Shown here: positions 35,065 to 44,136 of the stretch, one piece after another
How the letters are laid out: each line of letters opens with the position of its first letter
How positions within the stretch are numbered: position 1 is the first letter of the stretch
Assembly: GCA_026419115.1 (NCBI GenBank)
Contig: JAOAAA010000005.1
Span: 7,776 to 56,629, forward strand
DNA length: 48,854 nt
From: Gemmataceae bacterium
GTDB lineage: Bacteria; Planctomycetota; Planctomycetia; Gemmatales; Gemmataceae
Reading direction: 5' to 3'
Translations under genes and position numbers: made by a program
Notes under the pieces: model-generated
What the model was told of the DNA's origin: nothing
The model's input: only the letters and a program-made list of their open reading frames with translations
The model's database searches: none

Positions 35065-36372
35065 TTACTGAGGGTCTTCGGAAGGATGGAGCATCGGTCG
35101 TTTCGGCTCCATATACGTTTGCAGGGCAGGGACCGAAACGATTTCTAGACTGGGGTATCTTAAAGCGGTCAGTTTCCCACCAAAGACACAACCAGTGTCG
35201 ATGCAAATCGTTTTATTTTTCCAGAAGGCCTCGTAGCTGGGGGTGTGCCCGTAAACCACACGAGCAAAACCATGATAATCGTTTGACCAATCTAGGCGCA
35301 CCGGCAGACCGAAGGAATCCATTTCTCCAGTGGTCGCACCATACAAGCAAAAGGCTCGCACTCGGTCCGCGATCCTTCCTTGCAATTCTGCGGGTAAACC
35401 CGCATGGGCCACTACCAATCGCCCTTGATCGAGGATGATGTGAAACGGTAAATGATCCAGAAAGTCGAGGACCCGCTCCGAAAACGCGGCCGGTTGCGTT
35501 GCCAATTGATCGAGGGCCTTTTGTAGACCCACCGACACTTTCACAGGATTCCCTTTCATTTTGCGAAGGAGTTTATCTTCGTGATTACCCCGTACCGAAT
35601 AGGCAAGACCCCTCTCATAGGCTCGCATGACCATTCGCAGAACCTCGGGAGTTTTTGGGCCACGATCGACCAAATCGCCGACAAAAATCAGCTTTCTTCC
35701 TTGGGGATGCGAAAGATCATAGGTCCTTTGATCATCGATATCCTCAACGGGTATCAAGTCGTAGCCCAGTTTGGTCAACAATTGAATCAGTTCATCAAAA
35801 CAGCCATGCACATCGCCAATAATGTCAAACGGTCCTAGCTCCTCTTTGAGATTGAACTCTTCCTTGATTCGCACGATTTGAACTTGATCAATCTGTTCTG
35901 GCGATTCAAGAATATGAATGGCTTTGTACCCTTCGTGATTGAGTTGTTCTAAAGACCTTTCTAAGAAACGGGTATGATTTTCAATCACATGAGGCCCAAA
36001 GTTTCGATTCCCCCGCGATCGATTTCGCTCGAAACAAATTTCGGGGGGGACTTTCAAAACAATCGCCTCTACGGGCACATAATGCATTCTCGCGATTTCC
36101 AAAAGAGGACGTCGGCTTTCGGCGAGAACATTCGTAGCATCGATGACCGTAAACTTACCCAAACCTAATCGTTTGGTACAAACATGGTGAAGGACTTCAA
36201 ACGCCGAACCCGAAACACTTTGGTTGGTCTCATCATCTGAGATCATGGCTCGGAAAAAATCGCTCGATAGAATTTCCGTGCTGGCAAAGTGTTTTCGAGC
36301 AAAGGTCGATTTTCCCGAACCCGAAGCTCCGACGAGTAATATCAGCGATAATTCTGAAACCCGAATTTCCAT
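35065..36372 (-). CDS. Bacterial Pnkp, kinase and phosphatase domains only
   Basis: A 435-residue RNA end-healing enzyme. The N-terminal polynucleotide 5'-kinase has the P-loop GASGSGKST (residues 15-23). The metallophosphoesterase, a 2',3' phosphatase, has GDVHGCFDEL near 186, GDLVDRGP, GNHE and VVAHAGLP, followed by YGHTPSYE. The sequence follows the first two domains of bacterial Pnkp of the Pnkp-Hen1 RNA repair system closely. The third, ligase-like adenylyltransferase domain is absent, as the protein ends about 20 residues after the phosphatase. No hen1 gene is nearby. It is likely a two-domain end-healing enzyme; the ligase would have to be supplied elsewhere. Confidence 0.85.
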   Translation of the reverse strand: MEIRVSELSLILLVGASGSGKSTFARKHFASTEILSSDFFRAMISDDETNQSVSGSAFEVLHHVCTKRLGLGKFTVIDATNVLAESRRPLLEIARMHYVPVEAIVLKVPPEICFERNRSRGNRNFGPHVIENHTRFLERSLEQLNHEGYKAIHILESPEQIDQVQIVRIKEEFNLKEELGPFDIIGDVHGCFDELIQLLTKLGYDLIPVEDIDDQRTYDLSHPQGRKLIFVGDLVDRGPKTPEVLRMVMRAYERGLAYSVRGNHEDKLLRKMKGNPVKVSVGLQKALDQLATQPAAFSERVLDFLDHLPFHIILDQGRLVVAHAGLPAELQGRIADRVRAFCLYGATTGEMDSFGLPVRLDWSNDYHGFARVVYGHTPSYEAFWKNKTICIDTGCVFGGKLTALRYPSLEIVSVPALQTYMEPKRPMLHPSEDPQ

Positions 36373-36621
36373 AAATTCCTTTTGCTTTCTAGGCTAAATT
36401 TCGTGGGAGCGAGCAGACCGCGTTCGTCTCTGGTATTGGGGACCTTTAGCCGAATCCGGAATCGAGCCAAGGTTTGAGCGAAGCGAATCCTCAGTCGTTC
36501 TCGGTTCTTTTGTGACAAACAAGCGGATCGCTTTGCTTGATTCCGCATCGTTGGGGCCTGATCCCACACACTCCTTATTCCTCATGATATTCCTTCTTGA
36601 TTGCGAGGTTATTACACAACG

Positions 36622-36963
36622 ATGAAACTTTTTATGATCGAATTACAGGTTTCGGACCTAACGGAATCGCTCCGTTGGTATGAGACCGTCGGGATGACTC
36701 GGACCCATGAAGATTCGGCTCGTGGGTTTTATCTACTCCGTGCGCCCAAGGGGGGACAAATCGCCCTAAAACTAGGACAAGCTACAGCGGGAACCGCAGC
36801 CATTGTGTTTGAAGTGGCAAGCATCCCTCAGCTGATCGAACAACTCGATCGACAGGGTAACAAGCCCCTGCGACCTCTGAAGATCGATCCCGAAGAGGGT
36901 TATCAAGAAATTGTCTTCCACGATCCGGATGGATACGAAGTCCGGTTCTTTCAATGGAGCTAA
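36622..36963 (+). CDS. VOC (glyoxalase/dioxygenase) family protein
   Basis: A 113-residue protein of the vicinal oxygen chelate fold, with paired beta-alpha-beta-beta-beta units. Signatures are MIELQVSDLTESLRWYE near the N-terminus and the C-terminal FHDPDGYEVRFFQ. VOC proteins act as glyoxalases, dioxygenases or antibiotic-binding proteins; the substrate is not known. The start is the ATG at 36622. Confidence 0.85.
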   Translation: MKLFMIELQVSDLTESLRWYETVGMTRTHEDSARGFYLLRAPKGGQIALKLGQATAGTAAIVFEVASIPQLIEQLDRQGNKPLRPLKIDPEEGYQEIVFHDPDGYEVRFFQWS

Positions 36964-37137
36964 CGAATGATTGAATGTGCCCAGTGCCAGTTTTCGTTGG
37001 TTCGGGCATCGTTGCTGATGTGATTACTACCCCTTGAACTCTTCGATCTCGACCAGCGCAGGCCATTGAAATCAAGGCAAAATTCTTCTAATCATGTTGG
37101 TAGCGGAAAGCCTTTCTGTACTCCTTCGAGAACGATC

Positions 37138-38550
37138 ATGCCAAAATCACATTGGGTCTTTTTCTGTGCGTTGCTCCTGCCTTTGACAGCGAAGGGTCAA
37201 GGTGATCGGTACGAATTAGGGCTTCGGGTCCGAATGCTCGAAGAAGTTTTCGAGACGAAAAGAACCGATGAAACTGCCAAGAAGCGGGCCTGCGACCCGA
37301 CCAATAAAGCCGTGCAATCATTCTTTTCCTTCAATTTTCAGCAGGCCTCCAAAAATCTCGATGTAGCCCGATATGCTCTCCTCTCCGAGAAACCAGTTCC
37401 GGAAGCGGTACAATATGCGGAAACCCTTACGCTTCGTGCTGTGTGCCGTTGGGTCGATGCCCAAGATTCCGAAATCGCTTTCACGGTGAATCCTTTTTAC
37501 AAGTTGGAAGGAAAAACGCCCGAGGGGCTCACCGCTCGAATCAAGGTCGCTAACGGAGGCTGGAAAGAAAGCGAACTTTCTAAATTCCCTTTGACGATTT
37601 TGTATCCTGCGAAAGAATTGGGCGAGACCCTTGGGGATTTGCCCGTAGTGTTGGAAATTCGGCAAAAGGATCAGGTTTTAGCGACCCGTAAAACGAGCAT
37701 CTCTCGAACAAAAGATTTGGCGGCCCGATTAAATCGCTTGAAAGAACATAAAACGGAATTGCCTGCCTTAGAAAAGGCCACCGTTAGCTCGTTAATTAAA
37801 TTGTTAGAGGACCTTGCGAACAAAGGCTCTCCGGAAACGGAGTACCCCGCCGATCGACTGCTGAAGGAAGTGGAAACCATCGTAGAGAAAAAGAACAAGA
37901 CGGGAGAGTATTATGGGGTGAATCAATCGGGGCAATTTTGGCTGACCGTCCCGATTGCGAAAACCACGGCACCGATTCGGATATTTATCCCGAAAGGTCT
38001 GGCCAAAGATAAAAAGGTTCCTGTGGTGGTCGCACTGCATGGGGCAGGGGGCAGCGAAAATATGTTTTTCGATGCCTACGGGGCAGGAATCACGCAGAAA
38101 TTATGTGAACAGCGTGGCTGGATCATGATTGCAACACGGGCTGTGGGAGCCTTCGGCGTTGGGGGAGCGCCTAACGTAAACGAGATTATCGAAACTCTTT
38201 CGCAGCGTTATCCCATCGATCCCCAAAAGGTATTCTTAGTAGGTCACTCGATGGGGGCCGCTCATACTTTGCAACTCGCTCAAGCGACACCAGAAAAATA
38301 TCGGGGGATCGTCATCTTGGGGGGGGGGGGGGCACCCCGAAAAGAAGATGCCCTCAAAGCAGTGCCTGTGTTTGTAGGTGTGGGAGTGGCGGACTTTGCC
38401 CTGTCGGGGGCCAAATCTTTGGCTAATGCGCTCAAGAAGGTCGAAGGACAAAAGCTAGTCTACAAGGAATATGCGAACATTGAGCATTTATTGATCGTGC
38501 AAGAGGCCGCTCCTGAATTCTTCCAATTCTTTGATGATCTCGTGAAGTAA
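37138..38550 (+). CDS. Exported alpha/beta hydrolase (esterase/PHB depolymerase-like) with a 14-G tract
   Basis: A 470-residue secreted hydrolase with a signal peptide (WVFFCALLLPLTAKGQ). An N-terminal helical region of about 250 residues of unknown function precedes the alpha/beta hydrolase domain. The oxyanion region is VVVALHGAGGSENMFF, the nucleophile is S371 in GHSMGAAH, and D419 (VADFALSG) and H450 (NIEHLLI) are plausible triad members. A run of 14 G (38319-38332) encodes ILGGGGAP after the nucleophile strand and is in frame. With tract length divisible by three only by chance, one added or lost base would truncate the protein. Confidence 0.8.
   Translation: MPKSHWVFFCALLLPLTAKGQGDRYELGLRVRMLEEVFETKRTDETAKKRACDPTNKAVQSFFSFNFQQASKNLDVARYALLSEKPVPEAVQYAETLTLRAVCRWVDAQDSEIAFTVNPFYKLEGKTPEGLTARIKVANGGWKESELSKFPLTILYPAKELGETLGDLPVVLEIRQKDQVLATRKTSISRTKDLAARLNRLKEHKTELPALEKATVSSLIKLLEDLANKGSPETEYPADRLLKEVETIVEKKNKTGEYYGVNQSGQFWLTVPIAKTTAPIRIFIPKGLAKDKKVPVVVALHGAGGSENMFFDAYGAGITQKLCEQRGWIMIATRAVGAFGVGGAPNVNEIIETLSQRYPIDPQKVFLVGHSMGAAHTLQLAQATPEKYRGIVILGGGGAPRKEDALKAVPVFVGVGVADFALSGAKSLANALKKVEGQKLVYKEYANIEHLLIVQEAAPEFFQFFDDLVK
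38319..38332 (+). repeat. Run of 14 G in a secreted hydrolase gene
   Basis: The longest homopolymer of the window. It encodes Gly-Gly-Gly-Gly between the nucleophile and the acid residue of the hydrolase domain. Runs of this length are prone to slippage in other bacteria. Confidence 0.95.
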
Positions 38551-38726
38551 CCCACGCCATAATTCTTTCGACAGACTTTTCTAAGTCGGGAATGAAAGCA
38601 CGGCTTGGACGATGGGGAAATACCTCAGCCAAAATTCACAGAACAGACGGACATTTCCAGCTTATGTTTGTAGGTTAATGGCTTATTGAATGCCTTCGTT
38701 TCGCAAAGAAAGATAGGACCTAGACC

Positions 38727-39740
38727 ATGCGGATACTTTCGGGAGTCCAACCGTCCGGTAAATTGCATTTGGGAAATTATTTTGGTGCCATTATCCAACA
38801 CATCGCCTACCAAGATCAGGGCGAGGCCTTTTTCTTTATCGCCGATTTTCATGCCCTGACCACACTGCCCGACACCGCCAAAGAACTAGATGCGGTTGCG
38901 GGTAAAAAAAACAAACCGACCCCGTTGAACCAGATTCTGCGTGAACGGGTTCGCGATGTTGCTTTGGATTATTTGGCATTGGGACTGGACCCCAATAAAG
39001 CAACCTTCTTTCGGCAATCTGATGTCCCCGAAGTCACAGAACTCGCTTGGATTTTAAGCACCTTGACCGGCATGGGGTTACTCGAACGAGCCACTTCATA
39101 CAAAGATAAAATCGAAAGAGGCCTAACCCCGAATGTGGGCTTATTCACCTATCCGATATTGATGGCGGCGGACATTCTCATTTTCCGTTCGGATGTGGTG
39201 CCGGTCGGTCAGGATCAAATTCAACATCTCGAAATGACCCGAGATATGGCAGGGTACTTTAATCACACTTACGGTGAGGTTTTCCCCTTACCCCAAGAGA
39301 AACTGGGCGAGGCCGCTAAAGTTCCCGGAACCGATGGGCAAAAAATGTCGAAATCTTATGGCAACACCATCGAGATTTTTGCCGAAGGGAACGCTCTGAA
39401 GAAGACCATCATGGGGATTAAGACCGATTCGCTGACCCCAGAACAACCGAAAGACCCCGAGACGAATACCCTGTACCAGCTTTATTGTTTGTTTGCGAAC
39501 GCCGAAGAGCAAAAGGCTCTCGCCGATCGATTCCGAGCCGGTGGCTTAGGTTATGGTGAAGTGAAAACGATGCTGCTGGATAAAATTAACCAACACTTTG
39601 CCCCCTTCCGTGAGAAGCGGAAAGAGTTGGTCGCTCGTCCAGACTATGTAGAAGACGTTCTGAGAGAGGGAGCGAAAAAGGCCCGTGCCGAGGCTCAAAA
39701 AACGATGGATTTAGTTCGCAAGGCCGTCGGTTTACGATAG
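38727..39740 (+). CDS. trpS: Tryptophanyl-tRNA synthetase
   Basis: A 337-residue class I synthetase charging tRNA-Trp. The HIGH-type motif is PSGKLHLGNYFG (residues 9-20), and KMSKSYGNT is near residue 205. The segments ATSYKDKIERGLTPNVGLFTYPILMAADIL and VPVGQDQIQHLEMTRD are also typical. The last eight codons and the stop are duplicated perfectly downstream. Confidence 0.97.
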   Translation: MRILSGVQPSGKLHLGNYFGAIIQHIAYQDQGEAFFFIADFHALTTLPDTAKELDAVAGKKNKPTPLNQILRERVRDVALDYLALGLDPNKATFFRQSDVPEVTELAWILSTLTGMGLLERATSYKDKIERGLTPNVGLFTYPILMAADILIFRSDVVPVGQDQIQHLEMTRDMAGYFNHTYGEVFPLPQEKLGEAAKVPGTDGQKMSKSYGNTIEIFAEGNALKKTIMGIKTDSLTPEQPKDPETNTLYQLYCLFANAEEQKALADRFRAGGLGYGEVKTMLLDKINQHFAPFREKRKELVARPDYVEDVLREGAKKARAEAQKTMDLVRKAVGLR

Positions 39741-39823
39741 CTTTGTTATCAAGAAGTGAGTCGCATCGACAAGGCTTCCCCCCATTCTTCGCAAGGCCGT
39801 CGGTTTACGATAGCTTTGTTATC
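39715..39823. repeat. Perfect 36-bp duplication of the trpS 3' end
   Basis: The 36 bases at 39715-39750, holding the final codons of trpS, its TAG stop and ten bases more, recur without change at 39788-39823, 73 bp downstream. It is the cleanest example of gene-end duplication in the window, and recent enough to show no differences. Confidence 0.95.
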
Positions 39824-39958
39824 TTTGGGAAGCGAAACGATCTGAAGTCCTACGAAATCGTTTGCAAGGCGAATGGTTAACAAGAACTTTGTTATTGAAA
39901 TTTCCGGCTTCTCTCATCTGCTCGATATTTGTTTGAGTCTTTGCGGTTCGATACTTTC

Positions 39959-41359
39959 TCAGACGATTCTCAAGCTACGAAGAAGCAAAACCAGTGTGAA
40001 GCTGATGAGAAGGGGGGGGGCAACTCGTTTCATCAAAGTGAAGGGATCGACCCCCGTCAGTTTGCCACACATCAAAGCAACCGCTGCGACCGGTGACATG
40101 GTGCGACCTAATGCGGACGCAACCGAAACGGTAGCGCCGATTTCAACAGGATTGACGCCACTTTCTTGAGCGGGGGGAACAAAAAAAGCAAAAAGGGCCT
40201 GAGTCGAGGCCATGCCCGAACCGCTCAGGGTGGCAAAGGCCCAAGGCATGATGCCCGCGGCCGGAAGAAGCAAGTTGGGCACTGCCGTGATTACCCCCGT
40301 CAGGATTTTAGCTAACCCGACAATTTCAATCGCTTTGCCAAAACAAGAAGCCACCACAATCAGCGAAACCACCTCGGTAAAGGCATAGCCTGCTCCTTCA
40401 AAAAACGCTTTGGGTAATTGCCAAGTGGTTTTGGGGGAGGACAGAGCAACCATCGCCACACCAAACAGCATCGCCAAACCAATCAGACGGGTTTCAAAGG
40501 CCGGATGTTTTTTGGCCATCGTGAAAGCAGGGCCGCCGATCGCCAAGGCAGGGGCCTCGGGAGCCGGTACGAGGTAACGCTCGGGAACATGGAATAAATC
40601 GATCGGCGGGCTAGCCAACGTCAAAATAATTAAAGGAAGCAGGGGAACAGCCGCTTTGAAGTAGTTGATCCGAAAGGTTTCTCCCGAGCTGGATTCCTGC
40701 GGAAGGGGCGCAGGGCTTTCGGGGGGGGAGATTTTTTTCTCGTGGCGAATCGTGAAATACCAAAAAAGAATGGTCGAAAACATCAGGTGTGGCAGCAACA
40801 ACGGGATAACCTCACTGCGTACTTGACTAGGCCGAAGGTCGAGGCGTCCCCCTACGGTCAGTAGTTCCGGTGCCCCAAGGTTGAGCAATTCCCCGCCGAT
40901 CGAAGATCCAAGGAGTAGGGTAGCCCCGATCGTGGCTGAGGAAAATCGGGCCGCAATCAATAAGGGAACAATCACCGCGCCTAGACAAACGGCCGTCGAG
41001 GTTTGACTAATCACGGGGATGTTCACCACGAAACCAATCAGGATGGTGCCCGGAATCAGAAAGAATCGGAGACGTTGGATCGGTTTGACCAATAACCGGA
41101 CCAAATGCACATCGCATTCCGCTTTTCGCATCGCATAGGCAAAGCCCATGGCACAACAAATGGGGACCACGAATCGTTCGTTGCTAAAGGTGGTGAGAAA
41201 TTCGCGAACGATAGGCGCTATTTCACCGGCGATCCCCCCCAGAACGAGGGCAGTGACACCCAGCACCAATCGGACATCCACTTTCCGCCACACCGCATAA
41301 CCGGCCCCCACAATGACGATGATACTGGCAAAGGTCGAAATAACGGCTAAGCCATCCAT
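39959..41359 (-). CDS. dcuC: C4-dicarboxylate carrier of the DcuC family
   Basis: A 466-residue membrane carrier with about 12 segments. The C-terminal half matches DcuC in order: SGSGMASTQALFAFF, SGVNPVEIGATVSVASALGRTMSPVAAVAL and KRVAPPLLISFTLVLL. The first half has the paired hairpin region LLGSSIGGELLNLGAPE. DcuC exports succinate or exchanges C4-dicarboxylates; exact substrates are not certain. The start is ATG 41359; a TTG 15 bases upstream is less likely. A run of nine G (40012-40020) lies in the final Pro-Pro segment, and one of eight at 40721. Confidence 0.8.
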   Translation of the reverse strand: MDGLAVISTFASIIVIVGAGYAVWRKVDVRLVLGVTALVLGGIAGEIAPIVREFLTTFSNERFVVPICCAMGFAYAMRKAECDVHLVRLLVKPIQRLRFFLIPGTILIGFVVNIPVISQTSTAVCLGAVIVPLLIAARFSSATIGATLLLGSSIGGELLNLGAPELLTVGGRLDLRPSQVRSEVIPLLLPHLMFSTILFWYFTIRHEKKISPPESPAPLPQESSSGETFRINYFKAAVPLLPLIILTLASPPIDLFHVPERYLVPAPEAPALAIGGPAFTMAKKHPAFETRLIGLAMLFGVAMVALSSPKTTWQLPKAFFEGAGYAFTEVVSLIVVASCFGKAIEIVGLAKILTGVITAVPNLLLPAAGIMPWAFATLSGSGMASTQALFAFFVPPAQESGVNPVEIGATVSVASALGRTMSPVAAVALMCGKLTGVDPFTLMKRVAPPLLISFTLVLLLRSLRIV

Positions 41360-41570
41360 AGGGTTTGTACTCAAAATACGGATTCAACCCAATCGATTAG
41401 ATAGGGGGATTGAGAGAGTCTATAGGGAATCAGCGGTTATGCAAATCGCTCGGGCTTGAGTCGAGCGATTTTGCGAATTTATCGGAGGAAATCTAAGGCA
41501 CGACGTAGGTAAATAAGTCATTTTGTAACTAAGAGACAACATTGAAAAAGATTCAACAGCGGGTGGAATT

Positions 41571-41798
41571 ATGCCTACCGATACGAAAATCGGCTTATTG
41601 GTTGGGTTAGGACTCGTGGCCGTCATTGCCGTTCTTTTCTTCCAACGGAGCCAACCTGTTGAACCCCTTGATTATCAACCTTACACCCATACCCTCGTCG
41701 AATCTTCCCCGCCGGTCTTTACCAAGCCCATTTTGAACACGTCCCGCGAACCGATTTCTGGTGTTCCCGTCAGTCGCGGGTTAGAAGAGAGAGAGTAA
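41571..41798 (+). CDS. Small membrane-anchored protein resembling the N-terminus of LysM proteins
   Basis: A 75-residue protein. The N-terminus (MPTDTKIGLLVGLGLVAVIAVLFF) is a membrane anchor like those at the start of planctomycete LysM-domain proteins, but no LysM domain follows. The rest is a Pro/Ser/Thr-rich linker ending in acidic residues. It may be the remnant of a longer gene or a true short protein. The 3' end, including the stop, is duplicated in the following 39 bp. Confidence 0.55.
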   Translation: MPTDTKIGLLVGLGLVAVIAVLFFQRSQPVEPLDYQPYTHTLVESSPPVFTKPILNTSREPISGVPVSRGLEERE

Positions 41799-41848
41799 AT
41801 TTTTTTGATCAGTCGCAGGTTAGAAAGCGAGATTAAATTTTTTCGATC
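41771..41848. repeat. 39-bp duplication over a stop codon
   Basis: CAGTCGCGGGTTAGAA at 41771 and CAGTCGCAGGTTAGAA at 41810 open two units of about 39 bp, related over nearly the full length. The TAA stop at 41796-41798 aligns with TAA at 41834-41836, with a 1-bp shift. Confidence 0.85.
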
Positions 41849-41967
41849 ACGTTCAAGAACATAAAAGCATAAGAGCGGTAAAGCTCCATTCAACTTGCAA
41901 GTTCTGGGTTCAATCTGCATAATACCAGTAGAAAGAAAAGTGATGAAACGAACTACGGGGAGCGGTC

Positions 41968-42879
41968 ATGGGACCAGGAGAAACACTGATCGAGTATGGC
42001 GTAGAGATCGACGCACAAACGATGGTCACCCCGCCTGATACGACGGAACTCGAACTCGAACCGGGACACCCCGGTTTGGGCGATACTGCCTATGTGGAAC
42101 GGCGAAAAGAATTATTTGCTTTGACGCGGAAACATCGTTTAGAAAAACTCGGCCCCCCCCTGATCGATTATCTTCCCGAAGAGACCCGTATTTGGCGCGA
42201 GGTAAGCCCCCAACTCGATGCTCTGCACGTCAAATATGCCAGTGAAATTTACCTGAAGGCCAAACGGGACTTGGCGATCACGACGGACAGAATCCCTCAG
42301 TTACGTCACATCAGTCAACGGCTGGAACGAGAAACGAATATCCATTTGGTCCCTGCAGAGGGGGCCTTGCCTTACCGTACCTTCTACGAGTACATCGGTC
42401 AACGCGGGTTTCCGGTCACCCAATTTATCCGGCATGGTTCCCATCCGGAATTTACACCTGAGCCGGATATGATTCACGATTGCTTGGGGCATGTTCCCCC
42501 GTTGATGAATCGAGACTACTCTGAACTATTGGTGTTGATTGGTAAGGCCGCATCGATTGCCACCAAAGGGGAACATGTTTTGTTCCTGAAACGATTCAGT
42601 TGGTTCAGTATCGAATTTGGTTTAATCCAAGAAGGTTCGGAAGTGAAAGTTTTTGGAGCAGGTATTCTCTCTTCAACGGGTGAAATCCCCCATTCGCTTT
42701 TTTCACCCGAAGCACGACGGCGCCCCTTTAACACCGATGTCGTCATTCACACCGATTATGACCCCTCGAAAATGCAGGTCGATTACTTTATTGCCCCCTC
42801 GTTCAATTTCCTGAGACACGAATTGACCCAGCTCATCAAGAAGTTGGGCTTGCCGGTGGAATGCCCTCCCGTCGATTGA
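41968..42879 (+). CDS. phhA: Phenylalanine 4-hydroxylase-like aromatic amino acid hydroxylase
   Basis: A 303-residue non-haem iron enzyme that oxidises aromatic amino acids using a pterin cofactor. The iron ligands are two histidines in PDMIHDCLGHVPPL and the glutamate in WFSIEFGL. RHGSHPEFTPEPD and KVFGAGILSSTGEIPHSL are family hallmarks. Bacterial PhhA proteins have about this length. Phe to Tyr conversion is the most likely reaction, although Trp hydroxylase cannot be excluded. No pterin dehydratase gene is adjacent. A run of eight C (42153-42160) encodes LGPPL. Confidence 0.88.
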   Translation: MGPGETLIEYGVEIDAQTMVTPPDTTELELEPGHPGLGDTAYVERRKELFALTRKHRLEKLGPPLIDYLPEETRIWREVSPQLDALHVKYASEIYLKAKRDLAITTDRIPQLRHISQRLERETNIHLVPAEGALPYRTFYEYIGQRGFPVTQFIRHGSHPEFTPEPDMIHDCLGHVPPLMNRDYSELLVLIGKAASIATKGEHVLFLKRFSWFSIEFGLIQEGSEVKVFGAGILSSTGEIPHSLFSPEARRRPFNTDVVIHTDYDPSKMQVDYFIAPSFNFLRHELTQLIKKLGLPVECPPVD

Positions 42880-43013
42880 TCTGGTAAATGCCCGATGATG
42901 TTGATCAGGCACAAACCCTTAGCATGGGTTGGGCAAAAAATCCTGACACGCTTCCTGTCGGCAGAACATGTGATGGAGCAATTAGTGGTCGTCTGGCCTT
43001 TTGGGTAAAGGGC

Positions 43014-43940
43014 TTATCCCAACAGGGGTCGTAAAATTTTGTCGGCATCCTCTTCGGTCCGAATTTCCGGAACATCCGTGAACAGTTCCCATGTTTCGGT
43101 TAAAGTGGCCTGCTGGCTGGGCCAAAGGGTCGTCAAGACACCAACGGTTTCCATTTCCAACATATCTTCATTGCTGAAGGTTTGGTAACTGGTTCCGAGA
43201 TCGGGATAGTTTGCTCCTTCGATGTGTTGAAAACGTTTCACAAAGAGCGTTCCTTGATTCCAGTAAGCTACCCAAGGAACGGGATGGCCCAACCCCAGTT
43301 TGGTGGGGCCTTTGGTTCGATCTTGTCTGAGGAAGATGTAGCGAGAACCAAAATACCAGCGTGAATCTGTGAAGTCGAAGTACTGCCAAGGAATGAACTT
43401 CATAGTGGGAGCAAAATCCGCGGGTGATTTCGCTTTACTCGGGTGCCCCGGATGATTAAATTTCGGAGGTAGGGGGATAATCTCAATACCCCCCGCAGCC
43501 ATCACGGTCGGCCCCCACGGTGCGAGTTCGGTTTGTTCATTGCCGATATTGGTGACCGTGAGTTTGACTTCGACTTTTGATCCCGTTTCGGACAAAGTGA
43601 GTTCCATTTCTTTTTGGATGCCATACTGCCGTTCGGGCGGTGGAACGAATCGAGCCGAAAAGGGAGTCAATTCGACAGAAGAAACAGGGAAATTATCGGG
43701 GTAGTAGGTCCGAGTCAAATCTTCGGGAGCCAGCCAAAAGCGATGCCCCCCTCGAATTTGCCATTCGGGTTCTCCGGTTCCTCCCATCATCTCGTCATAA
43801 TTTTTCATGACGTTGAATCCTCCGAGCTTGCGATAAGCAATCACTCGGGGACCCACATCTAAAGTGACAATTAACTCGAAACCACTGTTCGAGATACGCA
43901 GATTATTCTTCCAACCACGGTACTCTACTCGTTCAATCAT
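43014..43940 (-). CDS. DUF4380-like, aldose 1-epimerase-fold protein
   Basis: A 308-residue protein with the beta-sandwich pattern of galactose mutarotase-like proteins, matching the DUF4380 type: ISNSGFELIVTLDVGPRVIAY at the start, RGGHRFWLAPED, then VTNIGNEQTELAPWGPTVMA. No signal peptide is present, so it acts in the cytoplasm. The catalytic His/Glu of true mutarotases is not clear; the substrate is unknown, and sugar binding is inferred. Confidence 0.7.
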   Translation of the reverse strand: MIERVEYRGWKNNLRISNSGFELIVTLDVGPRVIAYRKLGGFNVMKNYDEMMGGTGEPEWQIRGGHRFWLAPEDLTRTYYPDNFPVSSVELTPFSARFVPPPERQYGIQKEMELTLSETGSKVEVKLTVTNIGNEQTELAPWGPTVMAAGGIEIIPLPPKFNHPGHPSKAKSPADFAPTMKFIPWQYFDFTDSRWYFGSRYIFLRQDRTKGPTKLGLGHPVPWVAYWNQGTLFVKRFQHIEGANYPDLGTSYQTFSNEDMLEMETVGVLTTLWPSQQATLTETWELFTDVPEIRTEEDADKILRPLLG

Positions 43941-44136
43941 ATCGAAAGCTCCGAATAAGGCGTAAGCCTAGAGTAGAATTTCTTCGCCTTCAGACAATCC
44001 AGAAAAGAGATTTTCGCTGGGTGTTGAAAAGGATTCGGGTAAGGTTTTTGCCGAAAAAATAAGTCGATGTATCTGCAGAAAGATGTTCTAGGATTCAGCA
44101 AGTCCTTGCGTCACCGACACCCAAAGTTCTTGAACC

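Noticed and set aside
36342-36585. Overlapping leftward frames before the VOC gene
   Set aside because: Highly basic composition, no start signal and overlap with the Pnkp start; treated as non-coding.
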